Of a DNA stretch of 64,000 nucleotides, positions 11,654 to 23,245 are shown in pieces. The notes beneath the pieces are model-generated. The model worked only from the letters and a program-made list of their open reading frames with translations. It did no database searches and was not told the DNA's origin. Position numbers and translations under genes: made by a program. This DNA is from Branchiostoma floridae (lineage: Eukaryota; Chordata; Leptocardii; Amphioxiformes; Branchiostomatidae): positions 12,247,533 to 12,311,532 of the forward strand of contig NC_049992.1 of NCBI RefSeq assembly GCF_000003815.2. The letters run 5' to 3'. The stretch's first letter is position 1; each line of letters opens with the position of its first letter.

Positions 11654-14600
11654 TTAAAGTTTCTGGTCGAAAGTCTCCTGATTCGCTGAGATGCTGACGG
11701 ACCATTGTCCGTTGGCTTGTCCTGGTATCTTGTCGTTTTCGTCGTTAGTTATCGCCATTTGTCCGTTGGATTTTGCAGCTCTGTCATCGACTGGTTGCCT
11801 AGTTTCACCTGAAAAATAAAAAAATGGCAACAACGTGTAAACAAAAATACGACAACAGTACGCTTGCCACAGCCGCAATCACTTGAAGTTTGCTACTCAT
11901 ACAGGAAATTCCCGTGCACGTACCGAGTTCAAGAGCTTGGTTGTCATGTGCCCCGCTGGTGACGTTGTTTGATGCCTTAGAGCTGTCCCTGCCTCTGCGC
12001 TGGGGGAAGATCAGCTTCTCAAGCCCGAAGAACGGGAACTCCACCATGATGGAGGCAACGAAGCCGCACAGGAAGGCCATGAAGGAGTACGCAATGAAGT
12101 AGAACCACTGAAAAAGACAGACGATCGAGTGATGTAAGTGAATACCAATGGCAGCCATGTATGAACAAACATAGACCAATGTTTCATTTTATTGCCGTAA
12201 CATATGTGGTTCCGAATCTCATCTAATGATCAATGGTTTTTAAGGTCATGAGTTAAAATGATGTCTCACCCAATTAGTAGCCGAGTAGAACAGTGGTGTT
12301 TTGAGAGACATGGTGTAGACATGCATGATGATGGGGTGCACGAGGTACGCAGTGTAAGTCAGGCGACTCAACGGCACCCACCCGCTCCAGGATAGGAACT
12401 CCGTGATGATACCTGAAAAATGAGAATGGAATGTAAACGTCTCTAAGAACTGATAGAAAAAAATGCGTCTGCGCAGTTGAGATTGTTTTAGCGACAACAA
12501 TAGAAATATTCTTTGTAAAGAACCGTAATCAAAAGATTTGATTTCTTGTATGGTTTCCCCTCCGCGTCTTGCATATGTGGATTTATGTGTGACTTTAATG
12601 TCTTATTGTTACGCATTTGTCGTTGGTCATAAACCGATGATTTCACTTGACGTAAACTACTGGCGCAATCTTTATATCTTTATCGATATAGCCCTATAAC
12701 CGCCAATCGGCTTAAGACACCAGTTTGCACAGGCACGCGGCGCGGCCGCAGACGGTTATATTGCACTAAAAAACTTTGCACATTTCACTGCAAATGTTGT
12801 TTGAAGGTATCTAGTGAGGGTGCGCCTTGTTGTAAGACAATTTTGTAGGCATTTGAAGAAATGAGATCTGAGTAAAGAGATTGAAAAGTATGCAATCTCG
12901 TACCTCCATATCCAACACAACAAGCGAAGACGACCCAGGCCACAGCACAGGAAAACATGGTCCTGTCAAACGCCCTCCAGGCTGGTTGGCCCCAGATGGA
13001 GAACGGGGTCCCGATCCACCCGGGAGCGCCAACAAACAGAACAGCAACGGCGGTCGCACCAAACCAGCCCAGCAACATCAGCGCCTGGATGTAAGGAATC
13101 AGTGTAATACATGTAGTTTTAGAACTGTAATGCTACGTTGATTCCATAATATGGATGACATCCACGCGCGTCAATTTTCCTCCATTAAAAAAAACGTTTC
13201 TGACCATACTATATAAATCGGATGCAATGCTGATGCAAAATGAGTTAATGAATAAAACCATATTTTCGGTCAGCTGCTTTTAAGATTTGTACTTTTCTTT
13301 AAATACATCGTCCGTACCTTTGTGCTGCCGGTGTTGGGCACTTTGCGGTCAGTCGTGAAGAGAATGTAGCCCATGAGTAGTCCAACCATGTACGGTCCCA
13401 TACGGGTGAATGTGAACTTGTACACCGTAGCGTAATACGATCCGGACGGAACACTAGAATGAAATAAAAGAAGAGCTGTGAGTCACAAGGACAGAAGATT
13501 CCAAAAAACGTCTCATAGAGAATGTAATCATGTCTGTTTTAAAGTGTAACTGAAATGGAATCGTCTGTAGCATTTTCTATCACTAATGTAAAAATTTGAT
13601 CTTTACTGAAAAAGTCAATGCAAGTTTCAAATCAATTGTCCGTCCGGAAGTCCCTCAAACAGCGACATAAAAATGTGTACTTTGAGCTCTTTGCTGGAAC
13701 TAATTAGGAACAGGCCGTGACGTCATTTTAGTTAGTCCCCTACTAGCTGGTATGGTTGACTAGGGGAATAATATACATTTGATAGACCCATATCTTATAA
13801 AGGAAACATAATTGATTGACGAAACTCGGCACGACTAAAGAACACATACTTCACTTCACTTGAAGAGAATTTCGTTTGTATTCACGCCACTAAAATATAT
13901 CTTAGAGGCACTTGAAGTTGATGCACGTACTAAGAGTGCGTAACGCAAGGGGGGAGAAAGTTCATTATTGTAGCGTGTGGAATAAGCGGAGACAAACAGT
14001 CATCGCTTCTTCTATACACAAATGATAGCATTAACTTACATTATCCTCAGTAAGGAGGCAATGCTGTACATTAATTTGAAAATATTTTCTAGCGGAAGCG
14101 CAGAAGTTTGTGCCTCTTTGCGGTCCGACAGTCTGCAGCTTGTGTCTAGCGAAACCGGGGCTAAAGCTTCACTGTCGCGTACAAATATACAACAGCCAAC
14201 TACGTACAATTCGCCAGGATTTAAATCAGAAGCAACCTCATTGCCACAAGAAATGCTACTCAAAATAAATTCCCACTCAAAGTATGTGTTTGTTTACAAA
14301 CCTGTAAGCTTTTATCGGATAGATAGTACGTCGTAGACTGACTATTTCTAGTCGTGAGCACGGCCGATAGCTAAACGCCTCCAGATTTTGACGAGTCCGT
14401 GAAACATTTCGGGAGTGACTGTTCGTTCTGTCTCATATTTGTCTGCACAACAGACAGATTTCGTAAGCTCCCAGTGATTCGAGGAAAACACACAGACTGT
14501 TGTTTCCGTGATAGAAAATTCGAAAAGTGTGGTTAAATAATAGCGCATGGCACGGGGCCGCCATTTTAGTGTGAGGGATTTTTCTTTGTTGTTGACGACG

Positions 14601-17600
14601 AAAAATCCAAGATTCACTCGTAAGTAGGTTTTACGGAGACCATATCAGTACTACATATCAATGCTACAATATTCATGACAAACTCTAGCGACAAAAGTGC
14701 CAAGTTTGTAGCTACACGAGCAAAAAAAAACGAGTTATCGATGACATAGTAACGAGTCCGTACATGCTTGTGGTCCCGCAACCCCGATATATTTCCTTTG
14801 TTTACATGCTCAGGTTACGCTAGAAGTTTTTATACAAAACCAGACTATTTTAACTCATCTATCAACAACATGTCCACCGCTAAGACACTACACAACAGAC
14901 AGATTTCGTAAGCTCCTAGTGATTCGAGGAAAAACATACAGACTGGTGTTTCCGTGAAAGAAAATTCGAAAAGTCTCCGGTTTTTAGCGCACGGCCGCCA
15001 TCTTTTTTGGGGCCACTAAAGTTTTTCTTAGAGTTGTTGTTGTTGACGACGAAAAATCCCAGATTCGCTCGTAACTTGGTTTTACGGAGACCAAGAACTA
15101 CAATATTCATAACAAAACCTATAGCTAGTGACAATTTTTCCAACGTATTTTGAATACGGTCAGCAAATTTTCGTGCTTGAAAATCTTGGGACAGCGTCGG
15201 CATCATTGCTGTTACGTGTTCGGTATAAGCGGTTCACTTTGTTATGAAATCTATCCGGACGCCGACTGTGAAAGATGTAAAATCCAAGAATCATTTGTGC
15301 TGTTTTGTGTCGGAGTCTAAGCGTACAAGTACTTCACAATAATGGCAACACAGTTATGACCAGAACAAGCGAAATACAAGGTAAATTTACAGGGCGAATT
15401 ACTACTAGTATGTGACAGATAAACGTCCTGCAGCTGTGATAAACTGTGGCGAATTCACCCTTCTCCGCGCGCGTTCCGTGACTGGGAGTCGGCAGACCAG
15501 CGGTGTCAATAGTTGGAACTTTTCCTGCGATAATCCTTCTGGTCCTCCCACAGCTCTCCCCAATATAATCTCAAGGTTCATGTTGAAGTACGAGGGCTCG
15601 AAGTGTGCAGAGCCATAGATGTCGCGGAAGGAACCATGCCGATGCCTCTGAACAAACTTGATACATAATTTTGTACACTGTTTTCTAGCTCGCTGAGACT
15701 CTCAATTTGTCAGCCGCAGTTCTGTCATTTTTAACTTTGGGGAATCTGTGCATAGATATCCCCTCGGTAGACTGACTATTCTTACAGCTAACGCCATGTG
15801 GGCCTCCTGCGACACAATAACTTCTACTGGACTTTGTACTAACACGACCTGTAGTACAAGACGCCATTACAGCGGACGGGGGTAGAGCTACTAGAAGAAC
15901 GCGACTCTCTAAAATGACGTCATGCATATCATTTTAATTCGCCCTCGGATGCCCCAAATCGCACTTTTTGAAGACGTTTTAACATTACTTCCCGACCGAA
16001 TTATCACATGGAAAATATTTCAATCTAATAGCGAGGAAATGATCCTCTAGATCGTTAAAGAATAAATTGTATTCATTATTATTTCTGCAAGTCTTTAATG
16101 CTTTGACTTCTTTTCTTCCAAGTAGAAATAGTCTACAGCAGTGTTATATTCATTTTAGTGAATGAATGAATGAATTTATTGTACATTTTTGCCCAACCGA
16201 GCTAAGTACAGGTCACAACAAGTCAAAACATTTATATATATATATATATATATATCATCACAGATCTAACACAGAAGTTCGGCTTCTTCTCGTTTCTTGG
16301 TAATCGTGAAAATGTAGGACTGCATGGGTTTAGCTTAATGGCCGGTTTATTAAAACGCATCTGGAATATAAACTTGTCAGTGCTACTCATCTGTCTAAAG
16401 TATGTAAACTAATCGCAGAAGAGGTTGATAAAGCCACATACTTGACGAAAAGGTGGTAGAGGATTCCGGTGAGGAACATGCTGAGGATGAGGAAGAAGGT
16501 CACCAAACCTACACCCAACTTCGGCTTCCTGAAAGATATGAATAAACAATCTATTGATTACAACCGTTCGCCTGCAAATCTTTAAAAAGCTGCTCTGAAG
16601 GCTCTAAAACATTTATGGTTAGAGAATGCTTCTGTAAAGCAGTTGTCGTTTCAGCTTTCTATGTAATGATATCCGCGTTAAGTATGTATCCTGTGTGAGG
16701 CAAGCTGACTTACTTGTAGAGCAGAACCAGTAGGCCGGGAGCTATGACGTACAGCTGCATGTCCACACCAAGGTACCACGACCAGCCGAAACACTGTGGA
16801 TTGGAAAATTGACCCGTTATGAAATGAGTGACTCTGATAAAGCATCACGTTAATTGAGAATCAGCGGTAGTGCTGATAACGTTTAAGCAACATTTTTTAG
16901 TATCTTAATACCTCTTGTTCACCGTTGAACCAGTTGTTGATGTATAACAGGTTTGTCCACATCCACGTTTGACAGGCTTTCATGTTCCCCGTGGCGAGGT
17001 TGATAGGACTAGCCCAGACGGGTCCCGTCCCCATGTAGACCATCAGGCAGGCAAAGATCATGATGAGGAAGGCGTACACGGGGGTCAGCCTGGAAACAAA
17101 GCACACAGTCAAAGTGTTATCTTAACAAATTGCTTGGATGAAACTTGCCAGTGAAGTATATGGTCTAAATCCCCTATCAGATATCATATCAAGACCATTG
17201 TTATGGCACGGCCTAAACATAGTACAGCCTAAAATTTACCTTACGTTTGCTAACATATCCACCAGTGAAAGATAGGGAACACGGTTAGAAGGAACCCTAA
17301 CCTCCAGTAACGGTGCAGGTAGTGAAGAAGCAGGTCCTTCCCAGTAAAGGAGCCGCCATTCTTCTTCAGCTGCTTCATGAACAGGTAGGACACCAGCAGT
17401 GCACTGTAAAAAAATTCAATCAACGAAGGCTAGAAATGTAATTATACAGGACCGTATTTGTGTTTGGTATGTACATACTCAACGAATATTTCAATTTTCC
17501 ATTAAATGCAGTTTTTTTAAAAAGCTACTATTTGTAAAAACTTTAAAAATCATATGGGTAGCGATTCCACAACTGGATATGAACATGTTGGTGCAATGAT

Positions 17601-20600
17601 TAGATAAAGTTTGATTGCTTGTATAAATGTTTGATATAAGTTGTACCTTAATAGAAGGAATGTGTCCACGGCCATGTCCATGCTTCCTCGTATGAAATAC
17701 CACCACTGTGAGAACCATTCATCCTTCTGTCTTTTGTTAGCTGTAGAAAAGCAGGATCAGTTACTAAAAGCTGTAAATCAGGTAACTGTACGCTTAAGTT
17801 GACAAAAAAGCTAGTCTAAAGGTATATTTGAATCATATTGATTTGATGACGTCTTCTTTTGATCAGAATAGCAGAAAACATGAACAACAAACACGTCATC
17901 CTTTAAAGGTAATCTCCAAGTCGCTAGTGACACTCCTCTGCCAGCTTTGATACTATCTACTGCCACTGGCAAATCTGCCTGGAGTTTACTCCAAAGGGGC
18001 ATCTTACTTGTAAGCGTATTGTCGGCAAAGAAGTCCGTGTGTCCATAGATGATCCACAAAGTGCTGATGACCCGGATGCCGTGAAGCGCCGGAAGTTGCC
18101 CTGCCGGCTGGTATGTGTTGAACACTTTCTTGGTGTTGGAGTACACAGAGAAAGACAGAAAGAACCGACCAGTCTTACCTGGAGAACAAAAAACATCACA
18201 TGAGAATCGCCGTATCGAGATCACAATCATATCCTGATATGTGTTGTCAACCATTTCTTAGATACAATATTACATATCAAATATCACAACTACAAAAGAC
18301 GTCCAACCTCAAACCGGAATCATGATATAATGATGTATAGAAACATTATCATAATAAGAAAGGACGAGCAGCGCGAAAGGTGTGTCTGCATTAATGTTTA
18401 GAAAATTTCAATAAGACGCATCTTTAATAAATTGTACTTACTCTTAGTTATAGATTTCACCTTCTCCTCCGTGTAAGATACGTTTATGATGAATTCGAAC
18501 AGCGTACCGATAAGCAACATCAGCAGGATGATGGCGATGAAGGATCTAGAACGGTGGTACATTGTCATTTTTAAAGATTCGGCGGTAAGGATTTCCTTTT
18601 TTTCTACAAGATTCGGCGGTAAGGATTCTGCAGTTTAGCTTCAGCACAAGAGTATCGGCCATATGATATTCCCTACATTGGAGTAACATGTAGCAGATGT
18701 TCCCCGCAGTACATTTTAAACAACTTCCAACAATGTCCCCATGAAGCTTATTTCTATTGGAATGTAAACTCACAGCTGATGGTGCAATATCAGTGTTATA
18801 ATATACTTTTCTTGATATGATTGCACAACTAATGTCTTACAATGCAACGTAGGCCCCTGTGTCGAAGCTGGCGTACACTTCTTCCCGGTGACAGAGAATA
18901 CCTACCACAGTCCAGCTGGGCATTGGCTTTGTACCAAGGAGGCCTGAGGAGGAGCAGAATGATGCACCATTAAGAAAGACAGGTGTGTTGCGTAGTAAAA
19001 AGTGTTGAGCAGAAAATAGGTAGTGTTGCGCATTGTTGCTATCGGCCACGGTACGACCACACATTTGCTTCAGGTCAAGTAGCCGTAGCTGGCGCAGATT
19101 TACTCACTATTATAAATGGGAATATAGGTTATGAAAGGGACTCATGAACTACGAGCGATGAGAAAGACGCTCAATATATTTTTCAAGAGCTGTCAAAACG
19201 ACCTTATCCATCTAGAACATTAACAGAAAATAAAGATAAAACGATCTGTCTGTAGGAGTTGGTCACAAGTAATACCTCAAATGTAGCTCTAACATACCTG
19301 TGTTTGCAAGGAGTGCAACTTCAAGATCGCCGCACGTGTTGGGTACACAGAGTCCCTGTGTGAAACTCTGTGCTCCTCCCGTCAATTCCTAAGTACAAGA
19401 ACAACGGCAAATAGCAGTAACACTTTTTTTATATGAATGAATGACTTTCGGCAAATTTCCACAATCGCACAAGGTACGATGTATGGCAACCAATAACAAC
19501 TACTAGCTATATAGGCAATGGTACTACGAGGCTACATACAGAACAACAAAATATTATCAAAAACAGCGCAGCATATATAAGTGATCTGGTCTCGCATTTG
19601 GACTTAAGTATAGATAAACTGACCTACGTAGGCATATATATGAGTTGAACATTATATAGCAGCATATAAAAAAATATCTTTCTGTGTACCAGTAAGAGAG
19701 ATGTGCGCTTTGGTTCTAATATTCTTTAACAACGCTTCTCTGTCTTTACTGTAGGTAGGACAGGTCATACTCATAACAAATTGGAATTCGTCTTCGACAT
19801 TTTCATGGCAAGTGGGACACAGTCTCTGATTGGCTGGTGTGAATGATGTCATCTTCCTGAAAGAGTGATGATTTTGTCATGCCTAATGACCTACCGGTGC
19901 GATTCCTGTCCAGCCCAGTACACAGTACATGGCCTTCATGTCGGCCGGTATGTCTGGCGCGTATTTGACGCGGTCCCTGCAGCCCTTGAAGCTACCGAAG
20001 TCGTCATATCGACCTTCAAACAGAGCCGTTGGGTTGAGCTTTCCGCTACTGTCCAGCACTGGGAGGGCGGGGGAATGAAGAATGAGTTATAACCACGTGT
20101 TATTACAGAGGTTATCTATAGGTGCCAGTCTGATTTTATATGTATCAAGCTATGTGTCACAGTTCATACGAGTAAATCGGTATACATCGATTTGGCGGCC
20201 GATATGTTAGGTGGATATCTTTGTGCGAAAAATATCAAATTGATATAAGGTCTGCTCTAGCAACACTTAATGGAGCGGAAGGGCGAAACCAGTGCATGAC
20301 GCCAAAAGGGGTTAATTGAGAAAGTCAAAGCATGGCCCTGTAGACAATTAGTTTTTAAAATTTGCTTTAAGACAGACGAGGACAATGCAGCACAGTACTC
20401 ATTACAAGTTAATAACTTATTTCAACAGTGCAGACAGGACAGGACAGACAGGAGATAAAGGTAGTCTTGTCGCCCTTTGAGGCTGCACGGACAGTCATGA
20501 GGTGTCTCGGGCACGGTAGGCTGAACTCAACCCAGCTCACTCCTTCCACCTTTTACCTCCCCAGCCGAATTCAGGTGCCCATTTGTACATGTACATCTGG

Positions 20601-23181
20601 GTAGAGTAAGGAAGGTCGTACAAAGCGCCTTTTCTAAGGGCACGAAATCGGTGACATGACAGGATTCGAACCCGGGACCACTTGGTTCCAAGCCGAACGC
20701 TCTGTCGTTACGCCACACGACCCCACAACGTTATCAGTAACAAGAACCGAAGGCCACTCCAAGGTTACGGGTTACATGAGCCACACTGGGACTGCATATC
20801 TTAATCCGCTTACAACAGGAATGTTGTTGTTGTCCTTGTTTAACATCTATTTCACCGCTAGACATGAAGAAGCGTACTTTTTTCGATGGGTATGGTGGAT
20901 TCTTTATCGATCCATTTAACGTTATCCACTCTTTTCCATCTGAGTGGAATTTTCCAAGAGCACAACATCAGGGTATGTTAGGGGATTAAATATAGGACCT
21001 CTTGACACCCAGGACCTCAACGACGCCCAGATCCGAAAAAAAATTGTTGAAGTACGTGCAAATACGTATACGTGCTGTCCACGTGCCAAAACGTGGGAAA
21101 TCTTTTGGGATCCGTAAGTGGTAAGTACTGCCTCCGTGCGAACTCGTAGGGAATCCGACGAATTTTGGAGCACGCAGACACGCCGTAGAACTTTACGTGC
21201 AGGCAAAACTCAGTGTGCCATCGGGCTGCAGAATCGCCCCACGTACGTGCCAGTACGGGCGACGAGCCTGCCCTGTACAGCCTGAACGTTTTCAGAAATA
21301 CGTGGCGGACGTGGCCTCCCCAAAAAACGTACGGACAAATTGCACGTACGGCGGGTTGTGCCCTTAGCTTAAGGAAGGTCGTGCAAAGCGCCTTTTCCAA
21401 GTGCACGAAATCGGTGACATGGCAGGATTCGAACCCAAGACCACTTGGTTCTGAGCCGAACACTCTGTCGTTACGCCACACGACCCCACAATGTTGTCAC
21501 TATGTAAGAAGAACCCAAGGCCACTGCAATGTTACAGGTAACATGAGCCGGACTGGGACTGCATATCTTAATCCACTCACACCAGGAAGGAGCATGTTAA
21601 CTCTTTTCGATTGTTATGGTGGATTCTTTTAGCGATCCATTTAAACGCCGGTCCACCCACTTCCATCGGAGTGAAATTTGCCAAGAGCGCAACATCAGGG
21701 CATGTTAGGGGATTAAACCCAGGGCCTCTTGACGCCCAGGACCTCAACGACTCCCAGATAAAAAAAAATTGTTACAGTAACTGATACTCAAAGTCAACAG
21801 CCTACAGGTTGAAAACGAGAAGGCGCTTGAATAACGTAACATTTTTTTTGTGTGTATTGACATTATAACCGAAGGTCATAGCGTCTGTTTTGACCGTTGG
21901 TACATGTTTTTGTTGCGGGGATTGACGCACACGTCAGGACTTGTTCAAAGGGCGTTGCGTAAATAAATTTAAACAGAATAAAATCTTGGTATGGCCAAAA
22001 TATATCATAACGAATGACCAAGTATGCTATCTTTTGAGGTCAACAAATGATCACACATTATGGAAAACACTTATGTATCAACGACTTTAGCTGGGCACAC
22101 CTCTGCTGTCATTATTTACACAGTTAGGTCATCCATAGGTCATCTTTTAATGTTTGACAAACTTTTACTCACACTGTTTACCGTTGCCTAGCTAAACGCA
22201 AAAGAGTATACTGATTGATTTGTAGATAATACTGAAAAATATGCTTATTGAAAACAAGGCTAACTGTCGGACATTTGAAAGAAGAATGAAACCTCTGAAT
22301 CAGAAGGTACAAACTTTTCCATGTTTGCTAGAGCAAACTATTTGAGAGTTGAATAGCCCACAATAGAAGTACTTAAGACCATGTTTATTCGATTATATGA
22401 TGCTGATGCGAGCGTGCGGATAGAAAAAAGTACATTGCCTTCATTATGAAATCTAAGTGGTCAGGAGGGTTGAACAAACGGCAGACAATGGTCTATTTTA
22501 TATAGAACAATTTCTTCCTCATTTTTGTTAATTCACATCTTCTGCTTAGACTTTTGATTATCTTTTGCATTCTCTGTGTTAGTATCCGTTTTCCGATATT
22601 TTTGTGTAATTTTCGGCATATATTTACTCGTTTGTAGCTGCTTTGTGCATTTTACAGCATGGTCGAGGTTTGTTTTTTAAATGGAAGAAAACTGACAATC
22701 CATATAATCGCAAAACATGGCCTGAGCAATGTTTAGAAGAGGCGGGGCAAATAAAGCTGTATGTACAGTGTGTACGAGCCCCGCCCATCTCGGAAGATTG
22801 TGATATTCAGGGCAACAATTGTCTGTGCACCAGCCAAAATCTATAAGTCGCTAAAAGTAGTTAGCATGTACTACAACAACAACTATCTGTACAAAATAAA
22901 ACAGTTGAAAACATGTTGCTTATGACTTACTCTGGATGGCGTAAGACTGGCCGGTCGTCATGTCGGTGTGAAGTTGTACACTCTGGTCATAACAAGACTC
23001 CTGAACCTGACCAGAATCCCGGAGACCTATGGTGTCGTTCCAGTCGATGGGCTTGGTGGAGGCCAGCTGCATGTAGTGTCCCCATGTCTCCCAGAAGCTA
23101 GCAGAGAACTGCCCAGCTACAGTGGTTGAACAGCATGCCAGCGACAGCAGCGCGACGACCAACCTTACCCCTTGTAGCCAT
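11654..23181 (-). CDS. NRF-6-like acyltransferase-3 family protein, copy B (complete, out-of-frame start)
   Basis: Sixteen exons: 22931-23181, 19895-20058, 19298-19388, 18841-18943, 18442-18545, 18008-18178, 17647-17740, 17302-17403, 16912-17089, 16714-16793, 16442-16528, 13318-13453, 12904-13084, 12270-12412, 11924-12107, 11654-11808 (stop). The frame is continuous from the signal-peptide core (VVALLSLACCSTTVAG) to the C-terminus, about 740 aa, with multiple membrane helices and the family C-terminal motif VPLSRLTYTAYLVHP. Exons 2-8, 10 and 11 have the same lengths as in copy A, so this is a tandem duplicate in the same orientation. Oddity: the ATG homologous to copy A's start (23179-23181) is one base out of frame with the signal peptide, and the summed exon length is 2224 nt (3n+1). 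The only in-frame ATGs, at 23276 and 23264, lie upstream of a TATA box. This may be an assembly indel in a GGGG run or a real start-codon lesion. Confidence 0.88.
14340..15140. repeat. Pair of ~250 bp direct repeats in intron 11 of NRF copy B
   Basis: Copies at about 14453-14700 and 14892-15140 share CAGACAGATTTCGTAAGCTCC, GTGATTCGAGGAAAA, TTGACGACGAAAAATCC and GGTTTTACGGAGACCA in order. Each carries a GCCGCCATTTT or GCCGCCATCTT block (14557-14567, 14994-15004), which on the minus strand matches the YY1 consensus (AAGATGGCGGC). Short open frames in them match no family I recognise. Confidence 0.6.
15412..15867 (-). pseudogene. Decayed THAP zinc-finger domain
   Basis: The minus strand has ...YCVAGGPHGVSCKNS...GISMHRFPK... 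(ATG at 15865-15867), followed after a frame change by KFVQRHRHGSFRDIYG and SAHFEPSYF. These are in the order of a THAP DNA-binding domain (C2CH zinc finger with HRFP, W-x-x-x-x-x-R-R, and C-x-x-HFEPS segments). Defects: the second zinc Cys (VAGC) appears as Gly (VAGG), the third Cys of C-x-x-HF appears as Gly, the conserved Trp is replaced, and the frame shifts between the halves (around 15690). An 11-bp perfect inverted repeat, AGGGCGAATTA, flanks it at 15391-15401 and 15935-15945. It is best read as a relic of a THAP gene or a THAP-containing transposase lying in an NRF intron. Confidence 0.6.
16150..16230 (-). mobile_element. CR1-like retrotransposon 3' tail with (ATTC)n end
   Basis: On the minus strand, TGTGACCTGTACTTAGCTC, then TTGGGCAAAAATGTACAATAA, then repeated ATTC units. 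This is the usual architecture of a CR1-type 3' UTR ending in a short tandem repeat. The coding part is absent. A similar end occurs on the plus strand at 45920-46000. Confidence 0.6.
16231..16256. repeat. (TA)n microsatellite
   Basis: Thirteen or so uninterrupted TA units, directly abutting the retrotransposon tail at 16150-16230. Confidence 0.95.
18574..18627. repeat. 20-bp direct duplication next to an exon of NRF copy B
   Basis: AAGATTCGGCGGTAAGGATT occurs at 18574-18593 and again at 18608-18627, 34 bp apart, about 30 bases upstream of the exon 18442-18545 acceptor on the minus strand. The spacer includes a poly-pyrimidine stretch. It looks like a small local duplication. Confidence 0.7.
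19652..19860 (-). mobile_element. Non-LTR retrotransposon fragment (C-terminal zinc-knuckle-like region)
   Basis: The minus-strand open frame contains QRLCPTCHENVEDEFQFVM and CPTYSKDREALLKNI. These resemble the Cys/His-containing C-terminal segment after the reverse transcriptase in CR1/L2- and RTE-like elements (CPxCxxxxEDExHFVxxCPxY). It lies in the intron immediately next to exon 19895-20058 of NRF copy B, in the same orientation as the gene. It is truncated on both sides. Confidence 0.65.
20440..20724 (-). mobile_element. tRNA-derived SINE, unit 1
   Basis: On the minus strand the head begins GGGGTCGTGTGGCGTAACGA and contains an exact B box, GGTTCGAATCC (20662-20672). It is tRNA-shaped, with a loop that could present TGG (tRNA-Pro-like), and is followed by an unrelated body reaching about 20440. 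The discriminator and stem pairing are imperfect, and a second copy lies 760 bp away, so this is a SINE and not a functional tRNA gene. It is in the first intron of NRF copy B. Confidence 0.7.
20640..21775. repeat. Direct duplication of ~390 bp including the SINE heads
   Basis: 20640-21040 and 21400-21775 correspond block by block: the tRNA-like head, then GACTGCATATCTTAATCC, TATGGTGGATTCTTT, CAACATCAGGG(T/C)ATGTTAGGGG and GACCTCAACGAC. The second end of each unit has its own tRNA-like feature on the minus strand (CTGGG...GTCCTGGGCGTCAAGAGGCCC...GGGTTTAATCCCC), so each unit appears to be a composite of two tRNA-like modules. The ACGT-rich spacer 21041-21360 is unique to the gap between copies. 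Confidence 0.6.
21350..21487 (-). mobile_element. tRNA-derived SINE, unit 2
   Basis: Second copy of the same head, with the B box at 21425-21435 and the shared body start CGATTTCGTGC and GGCGCTTTGCACGACCTTCC. It is shorter than unit 1: the body stops where an ACGT-rich segment begins (about 21041-21360). Confidence 0.68.
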
Positions 23182-23236
23182 ATTGTGCACCTGGCGACTT
23201 CTCTCTGATGTGTGCTGTCGGCCTTGTTTGAACAGA

Positions 23237-23245
23237 CTTTATATA
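23237..23245 (-). promoter_or_regulatory. TATA box of NRF copy B
   Basis: The minus strand reads TATATAAAG, about 56-64 bases upstream of the ATG at 23181, which is a plausible core-promoter distance. It lies inside the only reading frame that would supply an in-frame upstream ATG, which argues against translation starting there. The homologous stretch upstream of copy A aligns around GTCACCAG but lacks the TATA motif. Confidence 0.55.

Noticed and set aside
16141..16230. Possible CRISPR-like or satellite array from GAATGAATGAATGAA
   Set aside because: It is only a few 4-bp units at the end of a retrotransposon tail.
20660..20724. tRNA gene (tRNA-Pro-like) on the minus strand
   Set aside because: The A-box region and stem pairing are imperfect, there is a second diverged copy with the same non-tRNA body, and an intronic position; SINE fits better.
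21017..21632. Overlapping open frames of 139 and 154 codons on both strands
   Set aside because: They run across the SINE head and the ACGT-rich spacer and share sequence with the frame at 20656; repeat translation, not a gene.
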